DNA from: Pycnococcus provasolii
Taxonomy: Eukaryota > Chlorophyta > Pseudoscourfieldiophyceae > Pseudoscourfieldiales > Pycnococcaceae
Assembly (NCBI GenBank): GCA_938743325.2
Contig: OW568889.1
Coordinates: forward strand, 248,001-312,000
Reading direction: 5' to 3'
DNA length: 64,000 nt
Below the pieces are notes generated by a model. That model saw nothing but the letters and a program-made list of their open reading frames with translations. It was not told where the DNA came from and did no database searches. Position 1 is the first letter of the stretch. Every line of letters starts with the position of its first letter. The translations under genes and the position numbers were made by a program. Shown here one piece after another: positions 9,628-18,254 of the stretch.

Positions 9628-9697
9628 GACGTCCCGGCGCGTCCCGGGACGGCGTTTTGGCGTCCCGGGACGTCCCAGGACGTCCCGGGACGTCCCA
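9628..9697. repeat. Palindromic GTCCCGGGAC cluster
   Basis: Reiterated 10-bp palindrome GTCCCGGGAC with variants (GTCCCAGGAC, GTCCCGGCGC) phased every 10-12 bp. The cluster is nearly self-complementary along its length and could fold into a long hairpin or cruciform. No gene is seen in it. Confidence 0.8.
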
Positions 9698-9724
9698 AGG
9701 GGATGGGACGGAATAATTCACTAA

Positions 9725-9904
9725 ACCCCGCTATTTTGGGGATTCGACCCCGTTGGGCTTGGCGGGGTCGTTTTCCTAAAACGGGAAAACAGGTCCACAG
9801 TTTCAGGCAAGTCGAGGGTCACCACTTTAAGGGAAATGACCCCACCCATAGGCCATCTACTGGGGAATAGAGACACGATGCGTTGTTACCTTAAATAGCG
9901 GGGT
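9725..9904. repeat. Element bounded by a perfect 12-bp inverted repeat
   Basis: ACCCCGCTATTT at 9725-9736 is matched by its exact reverse complement AAATAGCGGGGT at 9893-9904, 156 bp apart. There is no open frame inside. Size and structure would fit a MITE-like element, but I see no clear target-site duplication, so the call is tentative. Confidence 0.4.
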
Positions 9905-9953
9905 GGGGGCTATTGACGGGGTAGGAAAGGCAAGCAAGTTCCCGCCTTGCCTA

Positions 9954-10244
9954 TCAGTTTCCCGACTTAGAAGCCGAATCAGAGGTGGTATTATTTTTTT
10001 CATTTGTTTTGTCTGCGGCCGGAGTATCCATAGCAGCTGAATTAGTAGAGGTCGAGTTCTTGCATTTATAGCAAGTGGCTTGGCGGTGGCCGTATTTTCC
10101 ACAAAACAGGCACAACCCCAGCTTAATTGCGGAAATTTTGTCCGGCTCGGCAGTGTAAGGCGGCGTATGTTCGTCAGCTGCTCTTGCCGCATCCCTTTCC
10201 CTTTGTTCTTGCGCGTGTACGTGGCCCCCCGTCGTCGATGCACG
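9954..10244 (-). pseudogene. Retrotransposon gag-like fragment with CCHC zinc knuckle
   Basis: A minus-strand frame of about 97 codons, open from 10244 to a TGA at 9956-9954 and without an ATG of its own, encodes a textbook CX2CX4HX4C zinc knuckle, CLFCGKYGHRQATC, at 10112-10071, followed by CYKCK. It is preceded by a charged Arg/Glu stretch and followed by a Ser/Thr/Asn-rich tail, as at the C-terminus of Copia-type gag. Upstream sequence is open only in other frames, so the copy looks frameshifted and dead. A cellular CCHC protein fragment is the alternative. Confidence 0.5.
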
Positions 10245-10675
10245 TCAAACTCAAACTCTTGTCCACCTCGGATGGTTTAAAAAGCTTCGGTGTGGAGCCA
10301 CGCGTGTGAAGAAGAAAGTAGCACAATGGCAGCGTCGTCCGCGGGAAGGCGGAGGAGTTTGATAAGCTCGAGCCCGGCGATGGCGCACGCGTCGTCGCGG
10401 GTGAACGGTGGTGGTGGGTGGGAGCGGAAGGTGGCGTAGACCACTTAACTAGTGCGAGTGTGAGCGCGAGTGGGCCCACAGCCCCCTCGCGGGCCGGAGG
10501 GGGCCCGGTTGAACTCTAGGACCTTGTGCAATGGTGGTTCCCCTCCGCTAGCCAGGTAGGTTGGGGAATCCCAGCCAGCCCTGAGGTCTCCCCCCCCCCC
10601 CGGCGCCGTCGCCGTCGGGTTCTCGGCTCCGGCATTCCCCGGGGGGACGCAGACCTTCCCAAATAAAATAAATAA

Positions 10676-11344
10676 ATGGCGAAGTCTTCGTTGGCGTCGT
10701 CGTTGGCGTCGTCGTCGTCGTCTTTGTGGAGAGGGCTGGTGGGAGGTGCGGGGCTAGTGGGTGCTGGTGCTGGTGGGGTTAGCTTGCTGGGATCCACCAT
10801 CGGTTTAGGGAATCGATCGCTCATAGGTGGCTCGTCACTTGCGTCTCACATTCATGGTTCGTCTCACATTAATGGTTCTCGTGGTGGTCTGGCTTCCTGG
10901 TTCTCGTCATCCACACCATTCTCAACCTCCGCAGAGTCAGCAGCATCAGATCACCACTCGCGCCTCGAAGGCGGTGCGTTCACGTCGCGCGTCAAGGGAA
11001 AAGCACACACGCTGTTTGAGAGGGAGTTTTTGGACAAATATCCAGACACAAGCCCCGAGCTCATTCAACAGGCGGAAGCGCGCGTCTTTGGAAACTTCAT
11101 CAACGAAACGCAGTTAAGAACTGGACGAAAGGTCGTCAAGGGATACCTGAAGTACCAGCACTACTACGACTCGCAAGCCTTCCCTGACTTGGTGAAATAC
11201 TCGAAACATCCGATGTACCGTGACCCGCTGACGTCGTTCGACGAAGAACAGCGCGAAGACCGAAGGAGAAGAGGAAAAGTCAAGCCGAAGAAGGGGGAAG
11301 GCAAGCGTGCGCAGATGACCACAAAGGGCGGCAAAGGACGGTAA
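10676..11344 (+). CDS. mrps33: Mitochondrial small ribosomal subunit protein mS33
   Basis: 222 residues. The C-terminal part (about 130-215) matches MRPS33: ARVFG near the domain start, then TGRKVVK, a YRDPLTSFDEEQ segment equivalent to YRDEHQDFMDEQ, and the diagnostic basic tail KPKKGEGKRAQ. The first 100 or so residues are Ser/Gly/Ala-rich and low complexity, far longer than in the human protein (106 residues in total); they probably include the mitochondrial presequence. The product would be part of the head of the mitochondrial small subunit. ATG at 10676 lies in an AATAA-rich leader. Family assignment rests mainly on the C-terminal signature. Confidence 0.85.
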   Translation: MAKSSLASSLASSSSSLWRGLVGGAGLVGAGAGGVSLLGSTIGLGNRSLIGGSSLASHIHGSSHINGSRGGLASWFSSSTPFSTSAESAASDHHSRLEGGAFTSRVKGKAHTLFEREFLDKYPDTSPELIQQAEARVFGNFINETQLRTGRKVVKGYLKYQHYYDSQAFPDLVKYSKHPMYRDPLTSFDEEQREDRRRRGKVKPKKGEGKRAQMTTKGGKGR

Positions 11345-11417
11345 GAAAGAAGGTAACTTACCTACAGAAAAAAAAAGTGCCTAAAAGGAAAAAAAAAACG
11401 TGATTGCGCGCGCTCAC

Positions 11418-13040
11418 TCAACGCGTGACGCACAAATGAGTGAAGGCGCGCGCCGTCGCGGCGGCGGCGGCGGCGTCAGATGACGTGAGAAACACAGCGC
11501 TAAGAGCTTGGCATGCGGCGATGCGTGCGCGACGCACGAGCTCCTGCTGCGCGGCAGAAAGCGAGCACGTCTTTGCGTCGTCACCTTTCTCCACAGGCTG
11601 CGAACGGCGTCGATGCGTGCGGGTGTCGTTGTTCGCGCTGTCCCACGTATCCGTGCGCCTCGCCGCTCGCTGTTGGTACTCGGCTGGAGTTGGGAGAAAA
11701 ACGAGGTCGTCGTTGTCGTCGTCAACCACGTCCTCGAGGAACACGTATGGCTCCTTAGTTGCCTCCTCCATATCGCTGCTCTTTGTGCTGCTGCAAGTCA
11801 CGAGATCAGGAGACCTGCCGAAATATATCCGGGATGGCTGTTCCGAACGAAGCGGCGGGTCGGGCAGAAGCCAAGCCGTGTCCGGAGACGCCGTAGCGGC
11901 GAGCGATGACGCTTGTGTCGTGATGGCGCCACGTGGGCGGAATAAGATGGGCGTCTTCATCGCAGTCGTAGGACATGCCTTGACACTTGGTCGACGCGAA
12001 TTCGTGCTAAGGCTGAGGTTGTTAATGTCTCCATTCTCGTCGATGCCACTCATCATGCCAGGCACCTCCTTGACAATCGGTCGTCGCGGCGTCTTCATCA
12101 CCGCTGGCGTGCGTGGTTCGTTAAGTATCACCTTCGCCGGCTGCGCTGCTGCAAGCCGGTGTGTGCTGTCATTGAGTGGAGCATTGCTCGGAAGTTTTGT
12201 GATTGGCTTCGGCTCGCAGCTTGTCGTTCGCCGAAGCTGCGTCCGTGATGAAGGAGGTTTGCTGCCGCTGATCTTGTTGTTGTTGTCGGTTTCTACAGCG
12301 GCATCTTCCTCATCCTCTGCATCCATCCTCTTTGCGACGAGCGACGTCGCCAACTTCGGCTCCTCCTCCGGCTGTGGTGGTGTCGTGTGCAGATTCTTGA
12401 TATTGATTGATGACGATAGCTTTATTAGTTTGGCCAATCGTTCTTCGATGCGGCGACGGCGGCTGTCCATATCTCTCAGCCGATTCTCTTGCACATCGAC
12501 ATCTCGTGCCAGTGCGGCAAGTCTTGTTGAAACGAGCCTCCTTGAGCTCAACTCTGAGATTTCGTCTATGGAATTTCTGGATTGCGCTTCGGCAGCTCTT
12601 TGCTTGTCGTCGTCGTCGTTGTCGTCAGTTATCATCCCCGCGAGCAATTTCTCAGGAGTGCTGCACGGCGAGAAGAACTCCTCATCAGCAGGCTCCTCAA
12701 TTGCTTTCTTCTTCTGAGTAGTTGTCGTCGTTTCGTCCGACACCTCCAACGACGATGCCTCCTCAGTCTCTTCCTCATCCTCATCATCACCCCCCATCAT
12801 CATCACGCACATGTCGTCAGCGTCAACATCGCCATCAGTGTCGTCGTCAAAGACCGCCTGAAGAACGTCATCGGGGCTACCCAAGGAGAAAGACGAGAAG
12901 GATCTCTTTGATGAAGTACAACTACCAGCAGAACTAGCAGAATAAAAGGTGGACCCACCGCGTGATGCCACGCCTGTCAGTGATTGGGAATCATCCGACA
13001 TTGATGACGAGCACACAGGATTACTACTGCGAGACGCCAT
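11418..13040 (-). CDS. Uncharacterised 540-residue low-complexity protein with a coiled coil
   Basis: I do not recognise this protein. It begins with a Ser-rich region and has an acidic stretch around residues 60-150. A predicted coiled coil lies at about residues 150-215 (DEISELSSRR, then DVQENRLRDMDSRRRRIEERLAKLIKL). A Pro/Ser/Arg-rich disordered middle contains repeated (K/R)TP-type sites such as AVMKTPRRPIVK and TAMKTPILFRP. The C-terminus is Ala-rich and helical. Many SP/TP sites and the coiled coil would fit a cytoskeletal or cell-cycle scaffold, but this is only an impression. It is divergent from the P450 gene, with 321 bp between the start codons. Confidence 0.6.
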   Translation of the reverse strand: MASRSSNPVCSSSMSDDSQSLTGVASRGGSTFYSASSAGSCTSSKRSFSSFSLGSPDDVLQAVFDDDTDGDVDADDMCVMMMGGDDEDEEETEEASSLEVSDETTTTTQKKKAIEEPADEEFFSPCSTPEKLLAGMITDDNDDDDKQRAAEAQSRNSIDEISELSSRRLVSTRLAALARDVDVQENRLRDMDSRRRRIEERLAKLIKLSSSINIKNLHTTPPQPEEEPKLATSLVAKRMDAEDEEDAAVETDNNNKISGSKPPSSRTQLRRTTSCEPKPITKLPSNAPLNDSTHRLAAAQPAKVILNEPRTPAVMKTPRRPIVKEVPGMMSGIDENGDINNLSLSTNSRRPSVKACPTTAMKTPILFRPRGAITTQASSLAATASPDTAWLLPDPPLRSEQPSRIYFGRSPDLVTCSSTKSSDMEEATKEPYVFLEDVVDDDNDDLVFLPTPAEYQQRAARRTDTWDSANNDTRTHRRRSQPVEKGDDAKTCSLSAAQQELVRRARIAACQALSAVFLTSSDAAAAAATARAFTHLCVTR

Positions 13041-13361
13041 GGATTGGTGGTGGAAAATCGCAAGAAAAAGGCGCGTCTGAATTGGGCAATTCCTGAAGTT
13101 CGAAAAAATGGGCGCGGTAATTTTTCCCTGTCGATTGCGATTGGGGTTTTCAGAATTTCAGACAGGAAAACTCAACTCGTTTATCGTACGGACGGGAGGA
13201 GGAAAATCGGAAAATCGGAAAATCCCCATCCAATGCAAATTTCAGCCACATTCGTCGCGCTTTCTGCATCCGCCATTGATCGCGCCATTGAACGTGCCCA
13301 CCTGTCCAGACCTGGTAATCTGAAGTCCATCGCCATAATCTAGGCAATCTAGCTAGCTGCC
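13041..13361. promoter_or_regulatory. Short shared upstream region of two divergent genes
   Basis: 321 bp separate the start codons of the coiled-coil protein (minus) and the P450 (plus). Both promoters and 5' UTRs must lie here. A run of CGGAAAATCGGAAAATC repeats is visible at about 13200-13220. No defined promoter motif can be named. Confidence 0.4.
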
Positions 13362-15083
13362 ATGTCGCCGTGGGATTATGTGAAGCTGGTGGCTGGCGTT
13401 GGCGGCGGTGCGTACATTTTGCAGTGGTGGATCTCAGTGGTGGATCGCGTCGACGGCTTCTGGACGCCCTTTGTGCTCACGATCACGCTGACTATCGCAG
13501 CGGCGTCTGTCGTGATGGGAATCGCCTCCTTGGTGTCGAAGGACAACGACGACATTCCCAGCGTGCCTGGCGCACTACCCTTCCTCGGAAATGTCGGCAT
13601 CTACAGAGATGTTGAACGATTCACGAGCAACGTGGAGGCTGCTGTGAAGCGATACGAGAACGACAAAGGATTCACAAGCCTTCGCCTTCCTTCGCTGAAT
13701 CCTTTCGGGCGACGTGTCATTCTGGTGAACAACAAGGATGCAATCCAGCAGATGCTAACGCGACGCCCAACCACATTCGAGCGACCGCAGCTTCTTGTCG
13801 ACGTCATGCACGGAATGTTGGGTTTTAGCAAAGATCTCAGCGTGTTCACGTCTGGTGGATTTGCGGACTGGGGTCGTGCACGCCGCATCACATCTCCATC
13901 CTTCAACCACACGAACGTTGCGACGATGAAGCCGCAGTGCTTCGAGGTTGCCGCAAGTCTAGTGCAACGCTGGTTGGAAGCCGCAAAACATTATGCAACA
14001 GGAGACGTCGTGGATGCTCTCGAAGACTTCAACTTGTTCACGTTCTCGGTGGTCGCACAAGTGGGTTTTGGCCTTCCATTCGACGCGCTCTCCTCAGACA
14101 GCACGTTGCAGGATACGCGAGAGGGTGCACCCAAACCTCTGTCCACGCTCCTTCCTGATCTGAAGGAAACGACTAAGCACCAGGGTGACTGGACGCTGAA
14201 TCCGCTCCTCCAGGTACTCGACCCGCTCTTTTCCAAGACGAAGCTAAACGAGACTCTCATCAAGCGTGATCGTGTGCGCGATTACCTCGATGAGCTGATA
14301 GAGTTTGAAAAAAAGCAGCTTGAGGAGGGCGGACATTCGAAATCGCTTCTCTCGAAATTATCTGATCCAGCGACGAAGCTGACGGCGGAGGAGGTGATTT
14401 CGAATTTCACGACGTACTTTTTTGCTGGGGTGGACACCACCGCTGTTGGACTGTCTTGGTCCATCTGCTACGCCGCTCTTGATCAATCTCTTCAACGCAA
14501 GCTCGCGGAGGAGGCTGATGCGGCTGGCGTGACGGCATGGATTCGCGCTAGGCTGCTCGGGTCGAAGCAGCAGGATCTTCCCTTCTCGGACGTGGGCATA
14601 GCGACGCTACTATCGAACAGCTCTAAGAATCCGCTTAAGCTTGCGCGTGGGGTATTCCTCGAAGCGCTACGTCTTCACCCACCCGCAAGCCAGCTTGGCG
14701 CGGACGTTGGTGCGGATGGAGCGGAGCTGATGGGATACCGCTTTGAGCCCGGAACTCTGATGTTCCAGATGTTGCGCAACCAAATGTGCAGTGAGCGCAA
14801 CAACGTCAAAGAACCCGCGTCATTTTCGCCGGAGCGGTGGTGTGAAGATTCGCCTGACAAGATCGACGACGCTTTTCTGTCTGCACTGATGTTTGGCGGT
14901 GGACCACGGATCTGTCCTGGAAGGCACTTGAGCGTGCTCGAAGCGTCGATCGTCCTCTCATGCATATTTTCGCACCTCGAGGTGCACAACGTGAGTGGTG
15001 GCGCGGCACTTCCTGCGGAGGTGACGCGCTTCACGATGCAGCCCGAGATGGCGCTCGTACGCGTGAGCCGACGCATTAACTAG
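13362..15083 (+). CDS. Cytochrome P450 monooxygenase
   Basis: 573 residues. Two hydrophobic segments at the N-terminus (about 5-25 and 33-55) should anchor it in the ER or plastid membrane; they precede the Pro-rich hinge IPSVPGALPFLGN. The catalytic core is complete. The I-helix oxygen-binding motif FAGVDTT is at 354-360 and the K-helix ExxR is in FLEALRLHP. A PERW motif follows, and the haem loop FGGGPRICPGRH carries the axial ligand Cys518. The length is slightly above the usual 500 because of the double anchor. The CYP family and substrate cannot be assigned by eye. TGTAA is not obvious right after the stop. Confidence 0.93.
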   Translation: MSPWDYVKLVAGVGGGAYILQWWISVVDRVDGFWTPFVLTITLTIAAASVVMGIASLVSKDNDDIPSVPGALPFLGNVGIYRDVERFTSNVEAAVKRYENDKGFTSLRLPSLNPFGRRVILVNNKDAIQQMLTRRPTTFERPQLLVDVMHGMLGFSKDLSVFTSGGFADWGRARRITSPSFNHTNVATMKPQCFEVAASLVQRWLEAAKHYATGDVVDALEDFNLFTFSVVAQVGFGLPFDALSSDSTLQDTREGAPKPLSTLLPDLKETTKHQGDWTLNPLLQVLDPLFSKTKLNETLIKRDRVRDYLDELIEFEKKQLEEGGHSKSLLSKLSDPATKLTAEEVISNFTTYFFAGVDTTAVGLSWSICYAALDQSLQRKLAEEADAAGVTAWIRARLLGSKQQDLPFSDVGIATLLSNSSKNPLKLARGVFLEALRLHPPASQLGADVGADGAELMGYRFEPGTLMFQMLRNQMCSERNNVKEPASFSPERWCEDSPDKIDDAFLSALMFGGGPRICPGRHLSVLEASIVLSCIFSHLEVHNVSGGAALPAEVTRFTMQPEMALVRVSRRIN

Positions 15084-15491
15084 GGTGGATGGGGCAAAAA
15101 CGAATTGAAGAGAGTGGGTGGTGCGGCGTAGTAGAAGAAGGTAAGTGGATAGTAACGAAGAATCAACTTAATCACATTTCCAGTCATCCTTCATCCCTTC
15201 CCTCCTGAGAAGTAACTGGTCGTCGGATGTGTGAGTTTAGGGGTTTGATCATAGATCAGTTTCGCGAGTGGGGCCGGAAAATCAGATTTCTATCTGGGAG
15301 AACCGTTTTCCGATTCTCCTCCAAGAAATCCGGAGTAATTTAATTCTTCTCGGCGTCATTCAGAAATCGCTCGATTCGTGGTGGATAATACACTCCACTC
15401 CACTCCACGGAAGCCATACTGGAGCACGCCATACCTGCTTGTGTATTGTGTTTTGTGTTTTGTGTATCTGGTGTATTTGGTGGGTTCGATC

Positions 15492-17726
15492 ATGTCGCAG
15501 GGTGAGTCTGAGTTGGCTCTCGCGCCCATCTTGGCGTTGTTGAAGGCGTCCGCAGACCGGGAAGCGGCGGCGCTCGACGAAGCGCGCCGTTGGAAAGTTC
15601 GATTTTCCAACCTGCTTTCGGCGCATCAAAGTCAGTCGGGAACGGGGGCTGGGGCGTCATCTGCATCTGCATCTGCACCTCACGACAATGGTCTCTCTGG
15701 TGTCTCTAACGTGACTTTGGATGGGTTAAGGTCGGTATCGGCGCTCTCGGCGTCTCTGTCTCCGCGTACCAGGGTAGGTACCAACGAGGACGCTTCTGCT
15801 TCTGCTTCTGCTTCTGCAACAACCAAGGACCATAAGGATAACAACAACAACAACACACCTCCTGTTCTTTCTGCTCCGACGGCGCTGAACCACCAACATC
15901 ATCATCAAAAAAGTCATAACAAGAACACCACAACGGATGACGCATCACAACAACACAACGCCGCAATAATCAAGGGTTCCAACGCCACGACCATCAAACA
16001 AGGTGCTGCCGCCGTCAATCACAACCACAACCACGAACCGCATATCCCTGAGTCAGACCCAATACCGCTGCCAATCCTGCCCAAGTCGCCGACGTCGCGC
16101 AGAAATAGCCACGTGCGTGTATCGCTCGACGCGGACGAAGCGGACAGCGTGCTTTTCGACGATACGGGACACGGATCCGTGGGTGCGGCGGCGGCTTCCG
16201 CAGTCGCTATGCTAGGAGCACGTGCGTGGCTGAGGCCAAATAGTCCGAGCAGGCCAAATAGTCCGAGCAAAGACGAAGACGACAGCAGCGACAGCAACGG
16301 CAGCAGGGACGACGATTTGACAGCCAACCACAACCACGGCTCCACGACCGCCAACCACACCACGCCAACAAAGGCGAGGTTCAGGCTGCTGTGCTCGAGT
16401 CAGGCTGCTTCGACGTCGTCATTCGCCGTGGGAAATCGAACTCCTCAGGTACGCAACGGCAACGACAGCGACAACAGCAGCCGTAGCATAACGCCGGTGT
16501 CGTCGTACGAGGAAATTCCAAAAATCCTGTCAAATCCTGACAACACGTTCGCCCGCCGAGCTGCAAAGTCGTCATTAGTCAACTCGCAGGCCTCGCCTTC
16601 GGCATCCTCGCCACGATCGCACAAGACGCTCGACGCAAGCGTCGTCACACGCAAGGACACAAACACGCTGGAAACGTCTTTGGGACACACGGGATATGAC
16701 CTTGAGCACGTGCTGTCGCTCACGTGGCTGTCACGGCCATCGCGCGTGCTGATCGTCGCTAAGCCGAGCGAGGATATCATGCGTGCGGTTGAGCGATGCG
16801 CGATCCACCTGCTGCACAAGAGAATCACCGTATACGTCGAGCCGAAGATGCACAAGCGAATCAGCGCAAGCCCCGTCGTCACGAGCTTTACCAACTTCTC
16901 CTCTCTCGTTCTGACGTGGCCAGTCTCGCCGGCTGCTACCGACGACGATGAGAGCATGTATATGCCCGACCCGATCCCTTGCGACGTTTCCGAGCGCCTT
17001 GACCTCGCGGTGACGCTTGGCGGCGACGGAACGGTTCTCTGGACGAGTCGACTGATTGGTGCCGCGCCATGTCCACCTCTCGTGAGCTTTCACCTAGGAA
17101 GCCTCGGCTTCCTCGCGCCGTTCGACCCGAAGGAGATGGAGACGACGTTAGACGGCATTCTATGCGGCGGGTTCAACCTGTTTTTGCGCCATCGTCTGCT
17201 CTGCCGCCTGGTTCGCGCTGGCGAGAATGTTGTTCGCGAGAAGGCGGTGATGAACGAGGTTGTGATTGACCGAGGCCCGTCGCCTTTCCTCACCAACCTG
17301 CAGTGCTTTGTTGGCGATGCATTCATGACATCCGTGCAGGGCGACGGCGTGCTTATCAGCACACCCACGGGCAGCACGGCGTACAATCTTGCCGCCGGTG
17401 GCTCGATGGTGCACCCTGCCGTCCCCGGCATCATGTTTACACCCATTTGTCCTCACAGCCTGAGCTTCCGGCCGCTCGTTCTGCCCGACACGTTGACACT
17501 CAAAATCATGGTGCCGGACGGCGCGCGAGGCGATGCGTTCGTGTCGTTCGATGGCAAGGAGCGCGAGCGACTCGGTCCAGGAGATCAGCTGTACATACGC
17601 GTGAGTCCTCATCCTATCCCGTCCGTTTGCGTCAAGGATGGAACGCGCGACTGGTTTCTCAATGTTAGGAATGTGCTCAAGTGGAACGACCGAGACAGTC
17701 AGCAACTGATGAGCAATCCGATCTGA
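15492..17726 (+). CDS. NAD kinase with long disordered N-terminal extension
   Basis: 744 residues from the ATG at 15492. The frame is open further upstream only through a GTG at 15378, which would add a hydrophobic stretch; I reject it. Residues 1-420 are low complexity, rich in Ser, His, Asn and Asp. The C-terminal half is a canonical ATP-NAD kinase: GGDG at 510-513, the substrate-binding VMNEVVIDRG, the TPTGSTAYNLAAGGSMVHP loop and a closing beta-sandwich. The enzyme phosphorylates NAD+ to NADP+. Length exceeds most family members because of the N-terminal region, which may be regulatory. TGTAA lies about 40 bp after the stop. Confidence 0.93.
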   Translation: MSQGESELALAPILALLKASADREAAALDEARRWKVRFSNLLSAHQSQSGTGAGASSASASAPHDNGLSGVSNVTLDGLRSVSALSASLSPRTRVGTNEDASASASASATTKDHKDNNNNNTPPVLSAPTALNHQHHHQKSHNKNTTTDDASQQHNAAIIKGSNATTIKQGAAAVNHNHNHEPHIPESDPIPLPILPKSPTSRRNSHVRVSLDADEADSVLFDDTGHGSVGAAAASAVAMLGARAWLRPNSPSRPNSPSKDEDDSSDSNGSRDDDLTANHNHGSTTANHTTPTKARFRLLCSSQAASTSSFAVGNRTPQVRNGNDSDNSSRSITPVSSYEEIPKILSNPDNTFARRAAKSSLVNSQASPSASSPRSHKTLDASVVTRKDTNTLETSLGHTGYDLEHVLSLTWLSRPSRVLIVAKPSEDIMRAVERCAIHLLHKRITVYVEPKMHKRISASPVVTSFTNFSSLVLTWPVSPAATDDDESMYMPDPIPCDVSERLDLAVTLGGDGTVLWTSRLIGAAPCPPLVSFHLGSLGFLAPFDPKEMETTLDGILCGGFNLFLRHRLLCRLVRAGENVVREKAVMNEVVIDRGPSPFLTNLQCFVGDAFMTSVQGDGVLISTPTGSTAYNLAAGGSMVHPAVPGIMFTPICPHSLSFRPLVLPDTLTLKIMVPDGARGDAFVSFDGKERERLGPGDQLYIRVSPHPIPSVCVKDGTRDWFLNVRNVLKWNDRDSQQLMSNPI

Positions 17727-17762
17727 CGAAGTGTACTTTGCAAAAGAACAAATAATTTCGTT

Positions 17763-17767
17763 TGTAA
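17763..17767 (+). terminator. TGTAA poly(A)-type signal for NAD kinase
   Basis: TGTAA in TTTGTAAATAAG, about 37 bp after the stop codon. Assigned by motif and position. Confidence 0.4.
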
Positions 17768-18254
17768 ATAAGTATCAATGTTGTGTTTTTACCAAACAAT
17801 CACACGTCCATGCATCCTAAAAGACTTTTTTGGTAAGTGGTGTAACGTTAAAGTGCACGGTCCACCGCGTTCGTTCCTCCAGACTTGTTTCACCAGCCGA
17901 TCCTGCATCTCCGGCACCTTCCATCACCGTTGACTTGACCCGACGGCCACCAGCGCGCGCTCACGGCGCTCGACGCTCTCGCCCAGACGGCTCTCGCCAC
18001 GGACGAGCGAGGCGAGCGCCATCACGACGGGCAGCACCACCAGCACGCTCTCCGCCGTCGCGCCATCGTGACGTGCGCTCGGGCTGCCGCCGTCAGGTTC
18101 GTCACGTGCAGCAGCCATGCGCGTGCCGCTCATCGTGAGCGTCACCAGGTTTTAAATGGACGATTTGGGTTTGTTAGGGTTGGTGTTTTATTTGTGGTGT
18201 AACGAATTGTTTATTAAAAAGTACAAAACAAATATCAAGAATGAATCACAGCGA
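17768..18254. other. Convergent intergenic region without a gene
   Basis: About 490 bp between the 3' ends of NAD kinase and the next minus-strand gene. AT-rich at both ends, GC-rich in the middle. I see no conserved frame, repeat or RNA gene. Confidence 0.5.

Larger units (their letters stand above)
8549..10675. other. 2.1-kb gene-poor region with repeats and a mobile-element remnant
   Basis: Region between divergent genes (Sfi1-like on minus, mS33 on plus). It contains a 16-bp minisatellite, a GTCCC/GGGAC palindromic cluster, a 12-bp inverted repeat pair and a gag-like zinc-knuckle fragment, each listed separately. The stretch 8660-9600 shows no convincing gene, only scattered short frames. 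Confidence 0.6.

Noticed and set aside
15378-15491. Upstream extension of NAD kinase with a hydrophobic segment
   Set aside because: It would need a GTG start; no ATG lies in this stretch, so the ATG at 15492 is preferred.
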